NCBI GenBank assembly: GCA_023630585.1
Contig: CM042544.1
Location: forward strand, 8,691,756 to 8,755,755
Origin: Cranoglanis bouderius
Taxonomy: Eukaryota; Chordata; Actinopteri; Siluriformes; Cranoglanididae
Direction: 5' to 3'
DNA length: 64,000 bases
The notes beneath the pieces were generated by a model that saw only the letters and a program-made list of their open reading frames with translations, had not been told where the DNA came from and did no database searches. The number at the start of each line of letters is the position of its first letter. Position 1 is the stretch's first letter. A program made the translations under genes and the position numbers. Shown here piece after piece: positions 13,901 through 22,970 of this stretch.

Positions 13901-15674
13901 TCTAGAGATTGTTGCTGCCAACGTGCAAAACGATAACAACTTCCTCCTGTGTGAAGGATACATCCGAAGCTACTTTATGGTCCAAATTCATGTAAAACCT
14001 CACCAAAATTTCAACTCGACATGACTTACAGATATTCTCGGATGCAGACCATCTGACGCAGTGATTGCAATTGAAATGAAGGTCGTGTTGCATGCAAAAA
14101 TTTTATGCATAGTTTTAAAAAGGGGAAATTCCTTTATCTACCAAATCATTTTGGGCAGGTCAGATTTGCCAAGTCCTAATATAGAGTATGTATGAAATGG
14201 AAATACAATCTTAAGGGATGACTGCATGCAGGCCTGAAGATATTATTGTGTAATACATTGCTGACGCATATAGCTGGTGGGGATTTGGGTTACATGTTGA
14301 TGGACAGCAAGATATTAAGGATTTGCAAAACTTGAGGAAAGAAATCAGTTTGACTGAGGATGCGTAATGTTCCTAGTAAGAGCCTGGAGCTTTTGCAACA
14401 CAGTATGAGGGTAAAAGCCCAAAACAGGCCACAATACTGCACTGTCAGAAGGAAAAACTGCTGTTTCTGGTCTCCAGGACTAAAATTATGTCAATTTTTC
14501 CCTCAAAGGTACATTAGGGGCCTCTGGATGAAAGACTCCAACGACAAGCGATTGTACCCTCAAATGTACTGAACCTTATTTCCTGAAAAAATGCAAAACC
14601 CCTATTTAATTCTTAGAAAATGTGTTCACTGATGCACATATTGTTATACTCTTGGTTTTACTATCCTTTTTTTTTTTTTCTCCAGAGAGAAGTATTTGCC
14701 CACTCTGCTGCAGGTGGAGATGATGCTAAAGCTCTGGTTCCCTCAAGTAAGCCTTCAGGTTACAGGAACAAGTGTGTCTGGACAGCTTTCAGGACAGGGC
14801 CCATCCAGCAGCAGCACACCTCCGCACAAGCAGAAAGACCAACTGCACATTCCGGTTAAGGTCAGCACACGCACACACCCCAGAGTTTCCGTTAGCCGGT
14901 AAATACAGGTTTCTGACCATTAAAAATTCAAAAGCTGTGAATCATGAAGCTTATTAAGCAACATCACAAACTGAGCCCATAGGTAATGCTCTTTGAATCA
15001 GATCAGTTTTATGCAAAAGTACTGAAGATGTCGCTGTTTAAAAAGGAAAGCATGAACTAGGACACAAACAGCAATCTAAATAATCAGAATCGTTCAAATG
15101 GGCTAATCAAGTTAAATGCTCAAGATGACTTTAAGGATTTTGTTAACCATATCTCTCGCAATCTCTCTCTCCACAGAAGCGAAGGCTAAGCTGGTCAGAC
15201 ACAGACTCTTCCCCTACTCCAACTCCTGTTTCATGTAAGTGCTTCCACATAAAAGGTCAGGAGAAAGAACAACAAAGCCAGGGTTTGTCTGTTAGCTCTG
15301 CGCCAGCATCCCACGTCGATCAATCCGATAGGAACAGTGAGGAAAAGTCAGGACCCAATGGCCTCCGTTGGACTGAGCCAGGCCTGACATGGGTCCACGT
15401 CGCCCCAATCCTTTCTCCACCCAAGTCTTGTCCTTCCCTCAGTGTGAGAGAAGGTGGAGGCAAAGACATCAGAAATGGCCACTTTCTACTTGCACCTCCT
15501 TCTCCTCCGGCTAGCAGGAGCAGTCCAGCAACACAGGACAGCTCCATCTCCTCGACTACGCCCTGCTCCGAGCCAGTGACGTACCAAATCCAGCCAGAGA
15601 TGGTGACTCGGACAGAGCGGCGGAGTCAGTCTCCTCCAATCACAGAGCAGCTTTCAAGCCTATTACAAACTTAA
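2756..15674 (+). CDS. ciart: Circadian-associated transcriptional repressor (CIART/Chrono), five coding exons
   Basis: CIART is a nuclear vertebrate clock protein that represses CLOCK-BMAL1 transcription, in mammals through BMAL1 binding and HDAC recruitment. The model joins 2756-2992, 4969-5044, 13539-13617, 14686-14860 and 15177-15674. All junctions are GT-AG, phases match, and it encodes 354 aa; the mammalian protein is roughly 380. Residues 1-79 are acidic and Ser-rich. Residues about 76-151 form the conserved helical core, with motifs ELQGFIRPLLELLNGLKKGR, SVAMDRIQRIVGVLQKP and LLQVEMMLKLWFPQ. The tail is Ser/Pro-rich, with a basic KKRR patch created at the exon 5/6 junction and a TWVHVAPILSPP motif. 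The start is the first ATG after a strong acceptor. A donor-like GTAAGT at 15235 was not used because the frame stays open and no phase-compatible acceptor was seen. Identity is by recalled motifs, not a search. Confidence 0.9.
3040..4160 (-). mobile_element. 5'-truncated L2/Rex-like non-LTR retrotransposon
   Basis: Read on the minus strand, the segment begins near 4140 with the carboxy end of a reverse-transcriptase frame (ALLSG, LQLVKNAAARIL, SKLLVFYDPP). It then continues into a long 3' region whose complement contains the teleost repeat motif AGCAAGCCAGAGGTGAC, and ends near 3045 at a short CAGTT-type tail. A better-preserved + strand copy at 20408-21973 has the same order of modules. Coding capacity is destroyed. 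It lies in ciart intron 2. Confidence 0.75.
4186..4700 (+). mobile_element. Truncated Tc1/mariner element, 5' part
   Basis: The left terminal sequence (GTGTACACACCCCTGTT) matches the ends of the element at 55558-57963. It is followed by a frame with Tc1 helix-turn-helix features: LKELTKHV, GYKRIYKTLDVPW, KAIINKWRKLG and the GRPSKI linker. The catalytic domain and right end are missing; sequence after about 4700 is unrelated. It abuts the L2-like fragment to its left. Confidence 0.8.
4906..4959. repeat. (CT)27 microsatellite forming a splice polypyrimidine tract
   Basis: Twenty-seven CT units run to within nine bases of the AG acceptor (4967-4968) of ciart coding exon 2. The tract therefore supplies the whole polypyrimidine signal of that acceptor. 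Confidence 0.95.
4969..5044 (+). CDS. ciart: ciart coding exon 2 (residues 80-105)
   Basis: This 76-bp exon encodes CLELQGFIRPLLELLNGLKK and GRFDK, then the first base of a split glycine codon (phase 1) before donor GTGATT. It is the first half of the conserved CIART helical core. The acceptor is unusual in that the (CT)27 microsatellite provides its pyrimidine tract. Confidence 0.92.
5890..7038 (-). mobile_element. Tc1/mariner element with long terminal inverted repeats, internally deleted
   Basis: TA dinucleotides flank both ends (5888-5889, 7039-7040). Terminal inverted repeats of roughly 210 bp begin CAGTGGGTATAGAAAAGAAT on the left and are mirrored on the right. The transposase is on the minus strand and keeps only the catalytic half. 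At 1149 bp the element is shorter than a full Tc1 with such long repeats, and the helix-turn-helix half is absent, so this is a deletion derivative. Confidence 0.9.
6155..6642 (-). pseudogene. Tc1 transposase remnant, catalytic domain only
   Basis: Two overlapping minus-strand frames carry TVKHGGGNILLWGCFSAAGT, then RRFTFQHDNDPKHTAK, PSQSPDLNPIENLWNDLK and CKEEWVYI. These are the second and third catalytic blocks of a DD34E Tc1 transposase. A frameshift separates the first piece (6352-6642) from the second (6155-6529). No amino-terminal DNA-binding domain is found between here and the right inverted repeat, so the gene is dead. Confidence 0.9.
7659..9239 (+). mobile_element. Full-length Tc1/mariner-type element with CAACCCCAAT ends
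   Basis: TA flanks are at 7657-7658 and 9240-9241. The ends are inverted (CAACCCCAATTTCAAAAAAG left, its complement right), with similarity running inward for more than 100 bp. The element is 1581 bp and carries one frame-preserved but stop-riddled transposase. Related copies lie at 40425-40697 (right end only) and 59450-60265 (related ends). Confidence 0.92.
7960..9018 (+). pseudogene. Tc1-like transposase inactivated by nonsense codons only
   Basis: One frame can be read from ATG 7960 to TAA 9016-9018 with no frameshift, but with stops at 8155, 8578, 8734, 8842 and 8854. The features run in family order: a helix-turn-helix (QRKIAKTLNISSSTVHNII), a GRKS linker, a second HTH (NTVRRAIHKC), catalytic WSDEST, an altered second-aspartate block QQHNA, and SPDFSPVENIW. 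It ends in GDATQW. The second catalytic Asp appears to be Asn. The absence of indels makes this copy well suited to reconstructing its age from substitutions. Confidence 0.9.
9582..11103 (-). mobile_element. Tc1/mariner element, decayed, TA-flanked
   Basis: The TA flanks are at 9580-9581 and 11104-11105. The two ends share inverted blocks, including TACACCCCAT and TCTGACATATTTGGAC versus their complements near 11050-11095. The transposase is on the minus strand and broken. Length (1522 bp) is typical for Tc1. Confidence 0.85.
9837..10620 (-). pseudogene. Tc1 transposase pseudogene
   Basis: Minus-strand pieces in family order are 10364-10620 (LSRTCSPSKFSPRADILLQK, the linker and second HTH region), 10180-10362 (MLWTDESKIELFGHTNSRYV with the first catalytic Asp, then TVKHGGGNVMVWGCF) and 9837-10031 (EWPSQSLYLNPIEMLW, where the usual PDLNPIE has become YLNPIE). 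Frameshifts and stops separate them, and the second-aspartate block is not seen in frame. Confidence 0.87.
11432..11900. mobile_element. Short non-autonomous Tc1/mariner derivative (GGCCAAAAGTTTGTGGAC ends)
   Basis: The ends are inverted: CACTATATGGCCAAAAGTTT left, and CTTTTGGCCATGTGTTG right. Between them is relict transposase coding sequence, readable on the + strand as a FQHDSA-type block and a PDLNPTEHL-type block, that has lost the amino-terminal half. At about 470 bp it is MITE-sized. A second, truncated copy lies at 51105-51290. Confidence 0.85.
11985..13375 (-). mobile_element. Tc1/mariner element with ~200-bp terminal inverted repeats
   Basis: TA flanks are at 11983-11984 and 13376-13377. 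Left end CAGTTGCAATCAAAATTATT is mirrored at the right end, and homology extends inward about 200 bp (for example AGCAATTGAAATAGTTCAAC on the left). The minus-strand transposase is broken and its amino-terminal part is missing. Confidence 0.9.
12200..13050 (-). pseudogene. Tc1 transposase pseudogene
   Basis: On the minus strand the segment carries recognisable but frame-disrupted Tc1 blocks: the HGGGSVMLWGCF region near 12610-12650, the aspartate block near 12470, and the carboxy end with EEWAKI near 12290-12310. The PDLNPIE region is partly deleted. The HTH half is replaced by AT-rich sequence and the inverted repeat. Confidence 0.75.
13539..13617 (+). CDS. ciart: ciart coding exon 3 (residues 105-131)
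   Basis: This 79-bp exon starts after TTTGACAG and finishes the split glycine. It encodes LSSFQQSVAMDRIQRIVGVL then QKPHI, the most diagnostic CIART block, and ends phase 2 before GTAAGT. Acceptor and donor are both strong. Confidence 0.95.
13618..14685 (+). other. ciart intron 4, no feature seen
   Basis: A 1068-bp intron runs from GTAAGT to a T-rich CCAG acceptor. I see no transposon ends, coding block or tandem repeat apart from a run of T before the acceptor. Confidence 0.7.
14686..14860 (+). CDS. ciart: ciart coding exon 4 (residues 131-189), with an internal alternative donor
   Basis: The exon encodes EKYLPTLLQVEMMLKLWFPQ, the end of the conserved core, then a Ser/Gln-rich stretch ending HIPVK. 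The chosen donor is AAG|GTCAGC at 14861, because the frame stays open and the basic patch KK-RR forms at the next junction. A stronger donor, CAA|GTAAGC at 14747, is also phase 0, so a shorter in-frame exon 14686-14746 is equally possible and would omit 38 residues. Confidence 0.8.
15177..15674 (+). CDS. ciart: ciart terminal coding exon (residues 190-354)
   Basis: The exon follows CTCTCCACAG and runs to TAA at 15672-15674. It encodes KRRLSWSDTDSSPTPTP, a polar stretch, then LTWVHVAPILSPP, a Pro/Ser-rich tail and ITEQLSSLLQT. The TWVH..PI motif is what I recall of the CIART carboxy region, supporting the frame through the GTAAGT at 15235. Confidence 0.88.
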   Translation, partial: KRRLSWSDTDSSPTPTPVSCKCFHIKGQEKEQQSQGLSVSSAPASHVDQSDRNSEEKSGPNGLRWTEPGLTWVHVAPILSPPKSCPSLSVREGGGKDIRNGHFLLAPPSPPASRSSPATQDSSISSTTPCSEPVTYQIQPEMVTRTERRSQSPPITEQLSSLLQT

Positions 15675-15898
15675 TGTGTCAGAAACAAACACAGACAACA
15701 GAGAGACTTGTTTGGAAGACTTTTAAGGTTTTTTTTTTGTTTGTTTGTTTTTTTAAATGATTCTTTTTTTTATGAATATTTTTTATGAATTTTTAGGCAG
15801 CTTAGCCTTTGTAATGTTGTGCTTTGAAAATGATGATCAAACAGCAATGGAGGCCCATAAACATAAATATCAGCAGCAATGTGACTTGCTGATCCAGC

Positions 15899-15900
<2 letters not shown>

Positions 15901-15944
<44 letters not shown>

Positions 15945-16024
15945 GTCCGTCCGTCCGTCCGTCCGTCCGTCCGTCCGTCCGTCCGTCCGTCCGTCCGTCC
16001 GTCCGTCCGTCCGTCCGTCCGTCC
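15901..16024. repeat. Compound microsatellite (GT)21(GTCC)21
   Basis: GT repeats (15901-15942) pass directly into about 21 perfect GTCC units (15941-16024). The tetranucleotide is CpG-dense (one CpG every 4 bp). It lies about 230 bp after the ciart stop, so probably in the 3' UTR. The Arg-Pro-Ser-Val frame across it is a repeat artefact. Confidence 0.97.
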
Positions 16025-16439
16025 TTCCTAGGAACTTGGCTGTAGGCATGTGTCGCTATTAAGTTACCTCATAGCAATTGGCCAACATTTCATCACGGTG
16101 GACGAAATCTTCAAAATGATTCGATAACAAAATCTTTTTGTTATTTAGAAACAAAAATTCAGTAGCAGAGTTTATTAGGACCTCAATAAGAAGATCCACA
16201 GAACCATGCCCACAACACACAGGACCACACTTTTCCTGTCTGTTTCAGAAGGGAAATCATGGGAGGGGATGGACTGCAAAGGAACAAAGTTTCCAATGAA
16301 TACAAGGAGTAGCACGAAATATCAAAGACGTATTTTTTTAAATGTTATTTGGAGTCCCATTCAGACAAGGCACATTTCGGTTACTAGGAAATGTTGTTTT
16401 TCCCCACAATAATGGCACACTGCAGTAGCATAGATTAGT

Positions 16440-16445
16440 AATAAA
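16440..16445 (+). terminator. Candidate ciart polyadenylation signal AATAAA
   Basis: This is the first AATAAA after the stop codon, 766 bp downstream, followed within 45 bp by TGTGTCT-type U/GU-rich sequence. Other AATAAA motifs occur at 19328 and 19621, so the true 3' end is uncertain. Confidence 0.3.
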
Positions 16446-16679
16446 AATGGCCATCAACCTCTGCAAAATATATTAGCATTGTGTCTCATGCTGCGTACCT
16501 GTCTACTACTCTAGACTGTTCTTGTATTCTAACACTAGCACTGTTAGTGCTTGAAGTTTTCAAAACTCTCATGTCACCAGTTTGCCTACTGGATTTTCTG
16601 ATGGCGGCAGAAAGTTTTCAAGAGTCTGCTGGTGGCTTTGTGGATGCAGTGGTTGTTATATGAGGTGTCGACGGTCACT

Positions 16680-17080
16680 GTAGGGTCTTGCTGAAAAAGT
16701 TAATGCTGGCTATGATTAGAAAGGTGTGTGCACAGTGCATCGCAGTTTGCTGTGTTTGGGGCTGCGTAGTCGCAGACCGGTCCGAGTACGAATGCCGACC
16801 CTCTGTCCACCACCGAAAGGCCCTACAATGTGCATGTGAGCAGCAGAACTGGACCATAGAGCAATGGAAGAAGGTGGCCTGGTCTAATGAATCACATTTT
16901 CTTTTGCATCATGTGGACGGCCGGGTGCGTATGCGTCGCTTGGAAGAGATGGCACCAGGATGCACTATATGAAGAAGGCAAGCCGGCGGAGGCAGTGTAA
17001 TGCTCTGGGCAGTGTTCTGCAGTGTTGGGTCCCGTTGATGTCAGTTTGGCACGTACCCACCTACCTACCACCTAACAGCA
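16680..17080 (+). pseudogene. Tc1-like transposase fragment, middle domain
   Basis: The + strand frame carries HHRKALQCACEQQNWTIEQW, KKVAWSNESHFLLHHVDGRV, RMRRLEEMAPGCT, then after a stop RRQAGGGSVMLWAVFCS. This is the first-aspartate region of a Tc1-like transposase; the usual SDES is SNES, so the first catalytic Asp is changed. Neither ends nor the other catalytic blocks were found, so it is an isolated fragment. Confidence 0.87.
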
Positions 17081-17443
17081 CGGTCTGGAGTGTAATATTC
17101 TGCTTATATCACAGCAATTTGCAACAATTACAAGGTTTTAATGTTCATTCGGGGTTGGCAGGTCTGAATTAGCATTAGGACAAGTTGGTAGAAAGATATG
17201 AATATTTAGAGAACTTGGAGAACCTGAATCGGAACGGGCCGAGTGAATTAGGACAGAGCTTACCATGTGCCGATTTGAATTATATTTGCAGATACAGTTT
17301 ACCTATAAATAATTGTAAATTATATCATTATAGTCCACAAATAAGACGTTTTGGAATCAGTGCAATATGTAAACAGTGAGGAAGGATTGTACAGTTTCAC
17401 GTGGTCAAAGAACAAGTCATCAAAACAAATGCTATGTAAGCAG

Positions 17444-17444
17444 G

Positions 17445-17480
<36 letters not shown>
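17444..17480. repeat. (ATT)n microsatellite
   Basis: About 12 ATT/TTA units. The asparagine or isoleucine runs read across it are artefacts. Confidence 0.95.
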
Positions 17481-17482
<2 letters not shown>

Positions 17483-17831
17483 ACTTTGCATTAGGAAAAA
17501 GGGAGAACAGAAAAGGATTAGGCCAAGAGTTGGAACATGAAGTGCAAAAAGGATAAATAAGAAATGAGAAAAGATTAACAAAATAGAGTAAAAGCTGCAA
17601 TAAGAGAGGAAGGGATTTAGAGTCCCAATAAAGGAAGGAAGAATTGTAGGGAAATACAAAGAAAATGCCCCCCCCCGAATTCCTACTCGTGACCTCGGGA
17701 TAGTCTTCTCAACTACAAGTTCAGCAAGTGACATCAAATCAATAGCTGTGCACAGCATCAGCAATAAACAAAGTGCAACTTTTGGCCTCTAAATGAATTG
17801 TGGTGTGTGTGTGTATGTGTGTACATATATG

Positions 17832-17933
<102 letters not shown>

Positions 17934-18140
17934 AGTATTTGCTTTAGATCAAACAACATGCAGACATATTCGCTGGTTACATATATAACACTGACGATAC
18001 AGTTCACTGTTTTGAGGAGGAAAAGATACATCACTCATCACAGTAAGAGAAACATGAGGCGTGCATGGTTTTCCCCAACTTCGTAGGTTGTATGCACAGA
18101 GGTTGAAGATGACATCATTCCGAGCTTAAGCATTTAGGGC

Positions 18141-18335
18141 TTGGGGCAATGGTAGCTCAGTGGTTAAGACGGTGGACTACAGCTTGGAAGATCGTGAGTT
18201 CAAATCCCAGCGCTGCTAAGCTGCCACTGCTGGGCCCTTGATCAAGGCCCTTAACCCTCAACTGCTCAGTTGTATAAATGAGAAATGTAAGTCGCTCTGG
18301 ATAAGGGTGTCTGCTAAATGCCGTAAATGTAAATG
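18141..18335 (+). mobile_element. tRNA-derived SINE
   Basis: The head has a Pol III A box (GGTAGCTCAGTGG at 18151) and B box (GTTCAAATCCC at 18198) with tRNA-like spacing. It is followed by the teleost SINE body (GCTGGGCCCTTGATCAAGGC, CTCAACTGCTCAG) and the tail CTCTGGATAAGGGTGTCTGC. No tRNA acceptor pairing is evident, so it is a SINE rather than a tRNA gene. A second copy is at 26790-26946. Confidence 0.88.
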
Positions 18336-18339
18336 GAGG

Positions 18340-20056
18340 GCAAAAAAAGACCATTTGGGGAAACACTGGTATAAATGGGGGGGGGAAGAGAGGAATGATT
18401 GTAGAGAATGGTGTGCAAATAGGATTATAAAAAAAAAAAAAAAAACTGAAGAAGCGTAAAACATGGCGAAAGGCCAGTGTTTCCCAAATGAGTTCATAGG
18501 CATTCCAAGACACCTGTACCAGGTATTTAGTGGTCTTGAATTTTTGGTTTAAGTGTGTTGGGACCTCCAAGCATTTGTTTTCCCAAAGTTGTACAGAGAG
18601 CTCTTGAAGGCCGACCCATATTCTTTATTTATTCATATGTTCATTAATGCTTTTTTATGTTAGTTCGGTTATTTATTTATGTGGCCCCTGGCGTGAGGGG
18701 CGCTTCTTGTACAGATTTTTTAATTTTTTTTTTTTGCAGAGGCTTTGAGTGACATTAGTGTCCATATTAATGGAAAGAAAGCAAGGGAAACCTGTGCCTT
18801 TTCATAAACTAGGATATGTGTGCAATTTTTGATTTTTAATTTTTTTTTTATTGTACCTAGGACATGCTTATTACTTACACACACCTGCTTCAGATGTCGG
18901 AGTCCACTAGAACTGTTTCAGCTTGATTTCATAAGTTATTTCTCAAACAAGAATCTATTATTCTTCGCTGATGTAATACAAACAGGGATGGTAGCACAAC
19001 ATATAGAGGACCGTACCAATGGTCTCCATTTTTTTTTTTTCTCAAAATTTTAAATCCCTTTACTGAGCATTTCCTTGCCCTTGTGCATATTTTTCATAAT
19101 TGTGTATAATTGTCTGCAAAAATAGTTACGTCTGTTGATTATCATGCTTTGTTGTATAACTTATAAGCGCACAGGCCTAGTTGGAAGCATACCATTTAAC
19201 TGATGTACAGCAAAGCAGAAGTTTGAAACATTTAAGCAACAATATACTCAAAAAGTATTTCTATTACTTATAAGCTAGTTATGGATCTGTCTTGAAATAC
19301 TAATTGGAGCACTTGAATCATTTATGGAATAAAAGCAGTTATTGATAGTGGACTCTGACTTCACAGCATTGTATTGGTTTGAATGACACAAAAAATCGAT
19401 GTGCTGCTACAGTCTTTGAAAAATGATCTGTAATGCTCCTTAATGCTCTTGTGCTTTTTAAAAAACAAAAAAACAAACTTTTTCCCCCACATGTAGTGGT
19501 TTTGTAACAAATGATTGCACTTATCTTTGTGTTTCTCTTCTCCACAGTCCAACTAAATTTGTCCTGTCTATCTGTTTATCTCTGTATTTTTATTGTTCTT
19601 TCTACTTTTTTCAGTCGTTTAATAAACAAACCATTTTGGAAATAATGTTTTCTAATGTACATTGTGTGATTCTGAGTGGATTGTGTATGTGAGGTTTTGT
19701 GTTCGTGCAAATTTCTTTTAAGCACCAGGCGCATGGGGACTAAAGACAGTGTGGGGACAAGAGTTTTGTCATGCATTGAAACACAGAGGAAAGACTGGAG
19801 AGGAGTTAAAATATGTATCTGAGAAGTACATTTCTAACATAGCTTCTGCACAACCAGTACAAAAAAGGTCAGATTTTCTTGAGTCTTATTTCTTCCATTG
19901 AAACCCATGTTCAGTTGGCAGATGGATTTGATCTAACATTTTTATTTATTTATTTATTTATTATCTAACACTCAGTTTGTACATCGAGTCCATGCCAGCT
20001 TGAGTGTACGCTTTCATTAATGCAAAAGAGGAACACACCAAGTATGTAAGAATGCA
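18340..20056. other. Intergenic, no gene recognised
   Basis: AT-rich sequence with several homopolymer A and T runs. AATAAA occurs at 19328 and 19621; the latter is followed by GT-rich sequence and could mark the end of an unidentified transcript or a distal ciart 3' end. No coding block was identified. Confidence 0.5.
19621..19626 (+). terminator. AATAAA with GT-rich downstream element
   Basis: AATAAA is followed 25-70 bp later by TGTGTGATT and GTGTATGTGAGG, a good core polyadenylation arrangement. It is 3.9 kb past the ciart stop, so its assignment to that gene is speculative. Confidence 0.2.
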
Positions 20057-20407
20057 TACACAGTATCTCACAAAAGTGAGTACACCCCTCACATTTTTGT
20101 AAATATTTTATATCTTTTCATGGGACAACTCTGACGAAATGACACTTTGCTACAATGTAAAGTAGTGAGTGTACAGCTTGTATAACAGTGTAAATTTGCT
20201 GTCCCCTCAAAATAACTCAACACACAGCCATTAATGTCTAAACCGCTGGCAACAGAAGTGAGTACACTCCTAAGTGAAAATGTCCAAATTGGGCCCAATT
20301 AGGCGTTTTCCCTCCTTGGTGTCCTGTGACTCGTTAGTGTTACAAGGTCTCGGGTGTGAATGGGGAGCAGGTGTGTTAAGTTTGGTGTTATCGCTCTCAC
20401 ACTCTCT

Positions 20408-21237
20408 AAGATAAGATAATAAGATAAGAAATATATTGTCACTACATGATGCAGGAAAATTAGTCCATGCTTTCGTCACCTCTAGGTTGGATTAGTGTAA
20501 TGCCTTACTGTCTGGATGTTCCAGTAGGAGCATAAACAAACTCCAGTTAGTCCAGAATGCAGCTGCAAGAGTCCTTTCTAGAACTAGAAGATATGACCAC
20601 ATCACCCCTATCTTATTCACACTACATTGGCTCCCAGTGAAATTTCGCATTGATTACAAAATACTACTATTGACTTATAAAGCACTAAATGGCTTCATGC
20701 CACAGTACCTAAGCAAACTTTTGGTCTTTTATGATCCGCCACGCCTACTTCGATCAAAAGGTGCAGGCTATTTGTTGGTACCTCGAATAGTGAAGGCTAC
20801 AGCAGGGGGAAGAGCTTTCTCTTACAAAGCCCCACAGTTATGGAACAGCCTTCCAATTAGTGTTCGGGACTCAGACACAGTCTCAGTGTTTAAGTCCACA
20901 CTGAAAACATATTTGTTTAGTCAAGCCTTTCGTGAATAGTTTTTTCCTTAGGTAAAGGAGCAGACCTAGAGGTCTCACGGGCATAGTGTATTGTGGTGAA
21001 CTGGGATGTTTGGATGCTGTCGCCCCCCCCCACTTTCACGCATTCACTCAGGTTTGTTGACGGTGGGGTGGCTGGCTGCCTTTTGTCCCAGGGAGCCCTC
21101 ATGTCTGTGTTATCTTCTGGCTCTCCCTTTTAGTTATGCTGTCATAAGCTAGTCTTGCCGGAGTACCTGCTTTCACTCACGTCCTTAACACGTGAGTGTC
21201 AGTACACTGTCCTTAACCAATATGGGACAATATGCAA

Positions 21238-21292
<55 letters not shown>

Positions 21293-21973
21293 CTTCTGTC
21301 GAGCTACACATGATACTCCTGAGATGCCAGTGATCCCGACCCCTTCTGCTCTCTGGACCTGCCTGATCCATCCTGATACCCTACTTCTGGTTGGAGTTCT
21401 CATCAATTGGAAGTCACATGCTGCTGCTGAGGATGGCCCCACACGGTGCAGCCTAAAGATCATTTTTTAAAGATCAGATTACTGAGGATGGTATCACATA
21501 AAAACCCTAAAGATGGCTTTGGACCTCAATTCATATGAACAGTTATGCTATGATGGCTAGGACTGCAATTGCCACAAACAGTTGGCACTCAAGTCTCCAT
21601 CAGTGAACAGTGGTGAAGTTCAACAAAACAGACTTCATATAAAAACTGTAATGAATTCTCATGGTTTCACAACTGCTATTTGACCATGTAGTACTGGTAC
21701 ATTTATAGAAGTGATTTGTTTATTTATAATTGCACTATCCGGTGTCACCCAGATGAGGATGGGTTCCCCTTTGAGTCTGGTTCCTCTCAAGGTTCCTTCC
21801 TCATATCATCTCAGGGAGTTTTTCCTTGCCACTGATGCCGCTGGCTTGCTCATTGGGGATAAATTCATAAATTTAAAATCTATGTCCTGAATTTATATAC
21901 TTCTGTAAAGCTGCTTTGGGACAATGTCCATTGTTAAAAGCGCTATACAAATAAACTGAACTTGAACTTGAAC
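20408..21973 (+). mobile_element. 5'-truncated L2/Rex-like retrotransposon nested in a Tc1
   Basis: The copy carries the carboxy end of a reverse-transcriptase polyprotein (about 20461-20939), including LQLVQNAAARVLSRTRR, LHWLPVKFRIDYKILLLTYK, ALNGFMPQYLSKLL, RAFSYKAPQLWNSLP and VFKSTLKTYLF. A 1-kb 3' untranslated region follows, ending in the AAAGCTGCTTTGGGACAATG / AGCGCTATACAAATAAACTG signature and a TTGAAC-type short tandem tail. The 5' end is truncated just inside a GATAA-rich stretch. Further copies are at 3040-4160 and 51291-51440. Confidence 0.9.
21241..21290. repeat. (CT)25 microsatellite
   Basis: Twenty-five TC/CT units inside the 3' region of the nested retrotransposon. Confidence 0.95.
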
Positions 21974-21998
21974 TCATACTGGTCACTGAGAGTTCAAC

Positions 21999-22970
21999 AT
22001 GGCACCTCATGGCAAAGAACTCTCTGAGGATCTGAAAAAAAGAATTGTTGCTCTGTATAAAGATGGCCTAGGCTATAAGAAGATAGCCAACACCCTGAAA
22101 CTGAGCTGCAGCATGGTGGCCAAGACCATACAGCGGTTTAACAGGACAGGTTCCACTCAGAACAGGCCTTGCCATGGTTGACCAAAGAAGTTGAGTGCAC
22201 ATGCTCAGCATCATATCCAGAGGTTGGCTTTGCAGAATAGACATATGAGTGCTACCAGCATTGCTGTAGAGGTTGAAGGGGTGGGGGGTCAACCTATTAG
22301 TGCTCAAACCATACGCTGCACACTGCATCAAATTGGTCTGCATGGCTGTCGTCCCAGAAGGAAGCCTCTTCTAAAGATGATGCACAAGAAAGCCTGCAAA
22401 CAGTTTGCTGAAGACAAGTAGACTAAGGACATGGATGTCCTGTGGTCTGATGAGACCAAAATAAACTTATTTGGTTCAGATGGTGTCAAGCGTGTGTGGC
22501 GGCAACCAGGTGAAGAGTACAAAGACAAGTGTGTCTTGCCTACAGTCAAGCATGGTGGTGGTAGTGTCATGCTCTGGGGCTGCATGAGTGCTGCCGGCAC
22601 TGGGGAGTGTACTGTGACATGTACTGTAACATACTGAAGCAGAGCATGATCCCCTCCCTTCGGAAACTGGGCCACAGGGCAGTATTCCAACATGATAACG
22701 ACCCCAAACACACCTCCAAGACGACCACTGCCTTGCTAAAGAAGCTGAGGGTAAAGGTGATGGACTGGCCAAGCATGTCTCCAGACCTAAACCCTATTGA
22801 GCATATGTGGGGCATCCTCAAACAGAAGGTGGAGGAGCGCAAGGTCTCTAACCTCCACCAGCTCTGTGATGTCGTCATGGAGGAGTGGAGTGGAGGACTC
22901 CAGTGGCAACCTGTGAAGCTCTGGTGAACTCCATGCCCAACAGGGTTAAGGCAGTGCTGGAAAATAATGG
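21999..22970 (+). pseudogene. Tc1 transposase pseudogene, near full length
   Basis: The sequence opens MAPHGKELSEDLKKRIVALY, a classic Tc1 amino terminus. It continues through a stop at 22179 into the second HTH (SAQTIRCTLHQIGLHGCRPR), VLWSDETKINLFGSDG, TVKHGGGSVMLWGC, then after a deletion-associated frameshift VFQHDNDPKHTSKTTTALL and PSMSPDLNPIEHMWGILK. All three catalytic residues are present but not in one frame. At least two stops and a short deletion near 22610 inactivate it. Confidence 0.93.

Larger units (their letters stand above)
15675..16660 (+). other. Presumed ciart 3' UTR and flank
   Basis: Noncoding sequence downstream of the ciart stop. It holds a compound GT/GTCC microsatellite and the first AATAAA at 16440. 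No protein-coding block is seen. Confidence 0.5.

Noticed and set aside
14861..14902. Read-through of ciart exon 4 into the intron (STRTHPRVSVSR)
   Set aside because: It hits a stop and lacks the conserved tail; splicing at GTCAGC or GTAAGC gives a coherent protein.
15235..15296. Possible small intron in the ciart terminal exon (GTAAGT at 15235, TTAG at 15295)
   Set aside because: It would be 61 bp and would shift the frame away from the TWVHVAPILSPP tail; the unspliced frame is open.
15757..16062. Open frame with repeated Arg-Pro-Ser-Val
   Set aside because: It is the translation of the GTCC microsatellite and has no homology-bearing part.
18151..18207. tRNA gene
   Set aside because: A and B boxes are present but there is no acceptor-stem pairing, and it continues into a SINE body; the same applies to 26792-26850.
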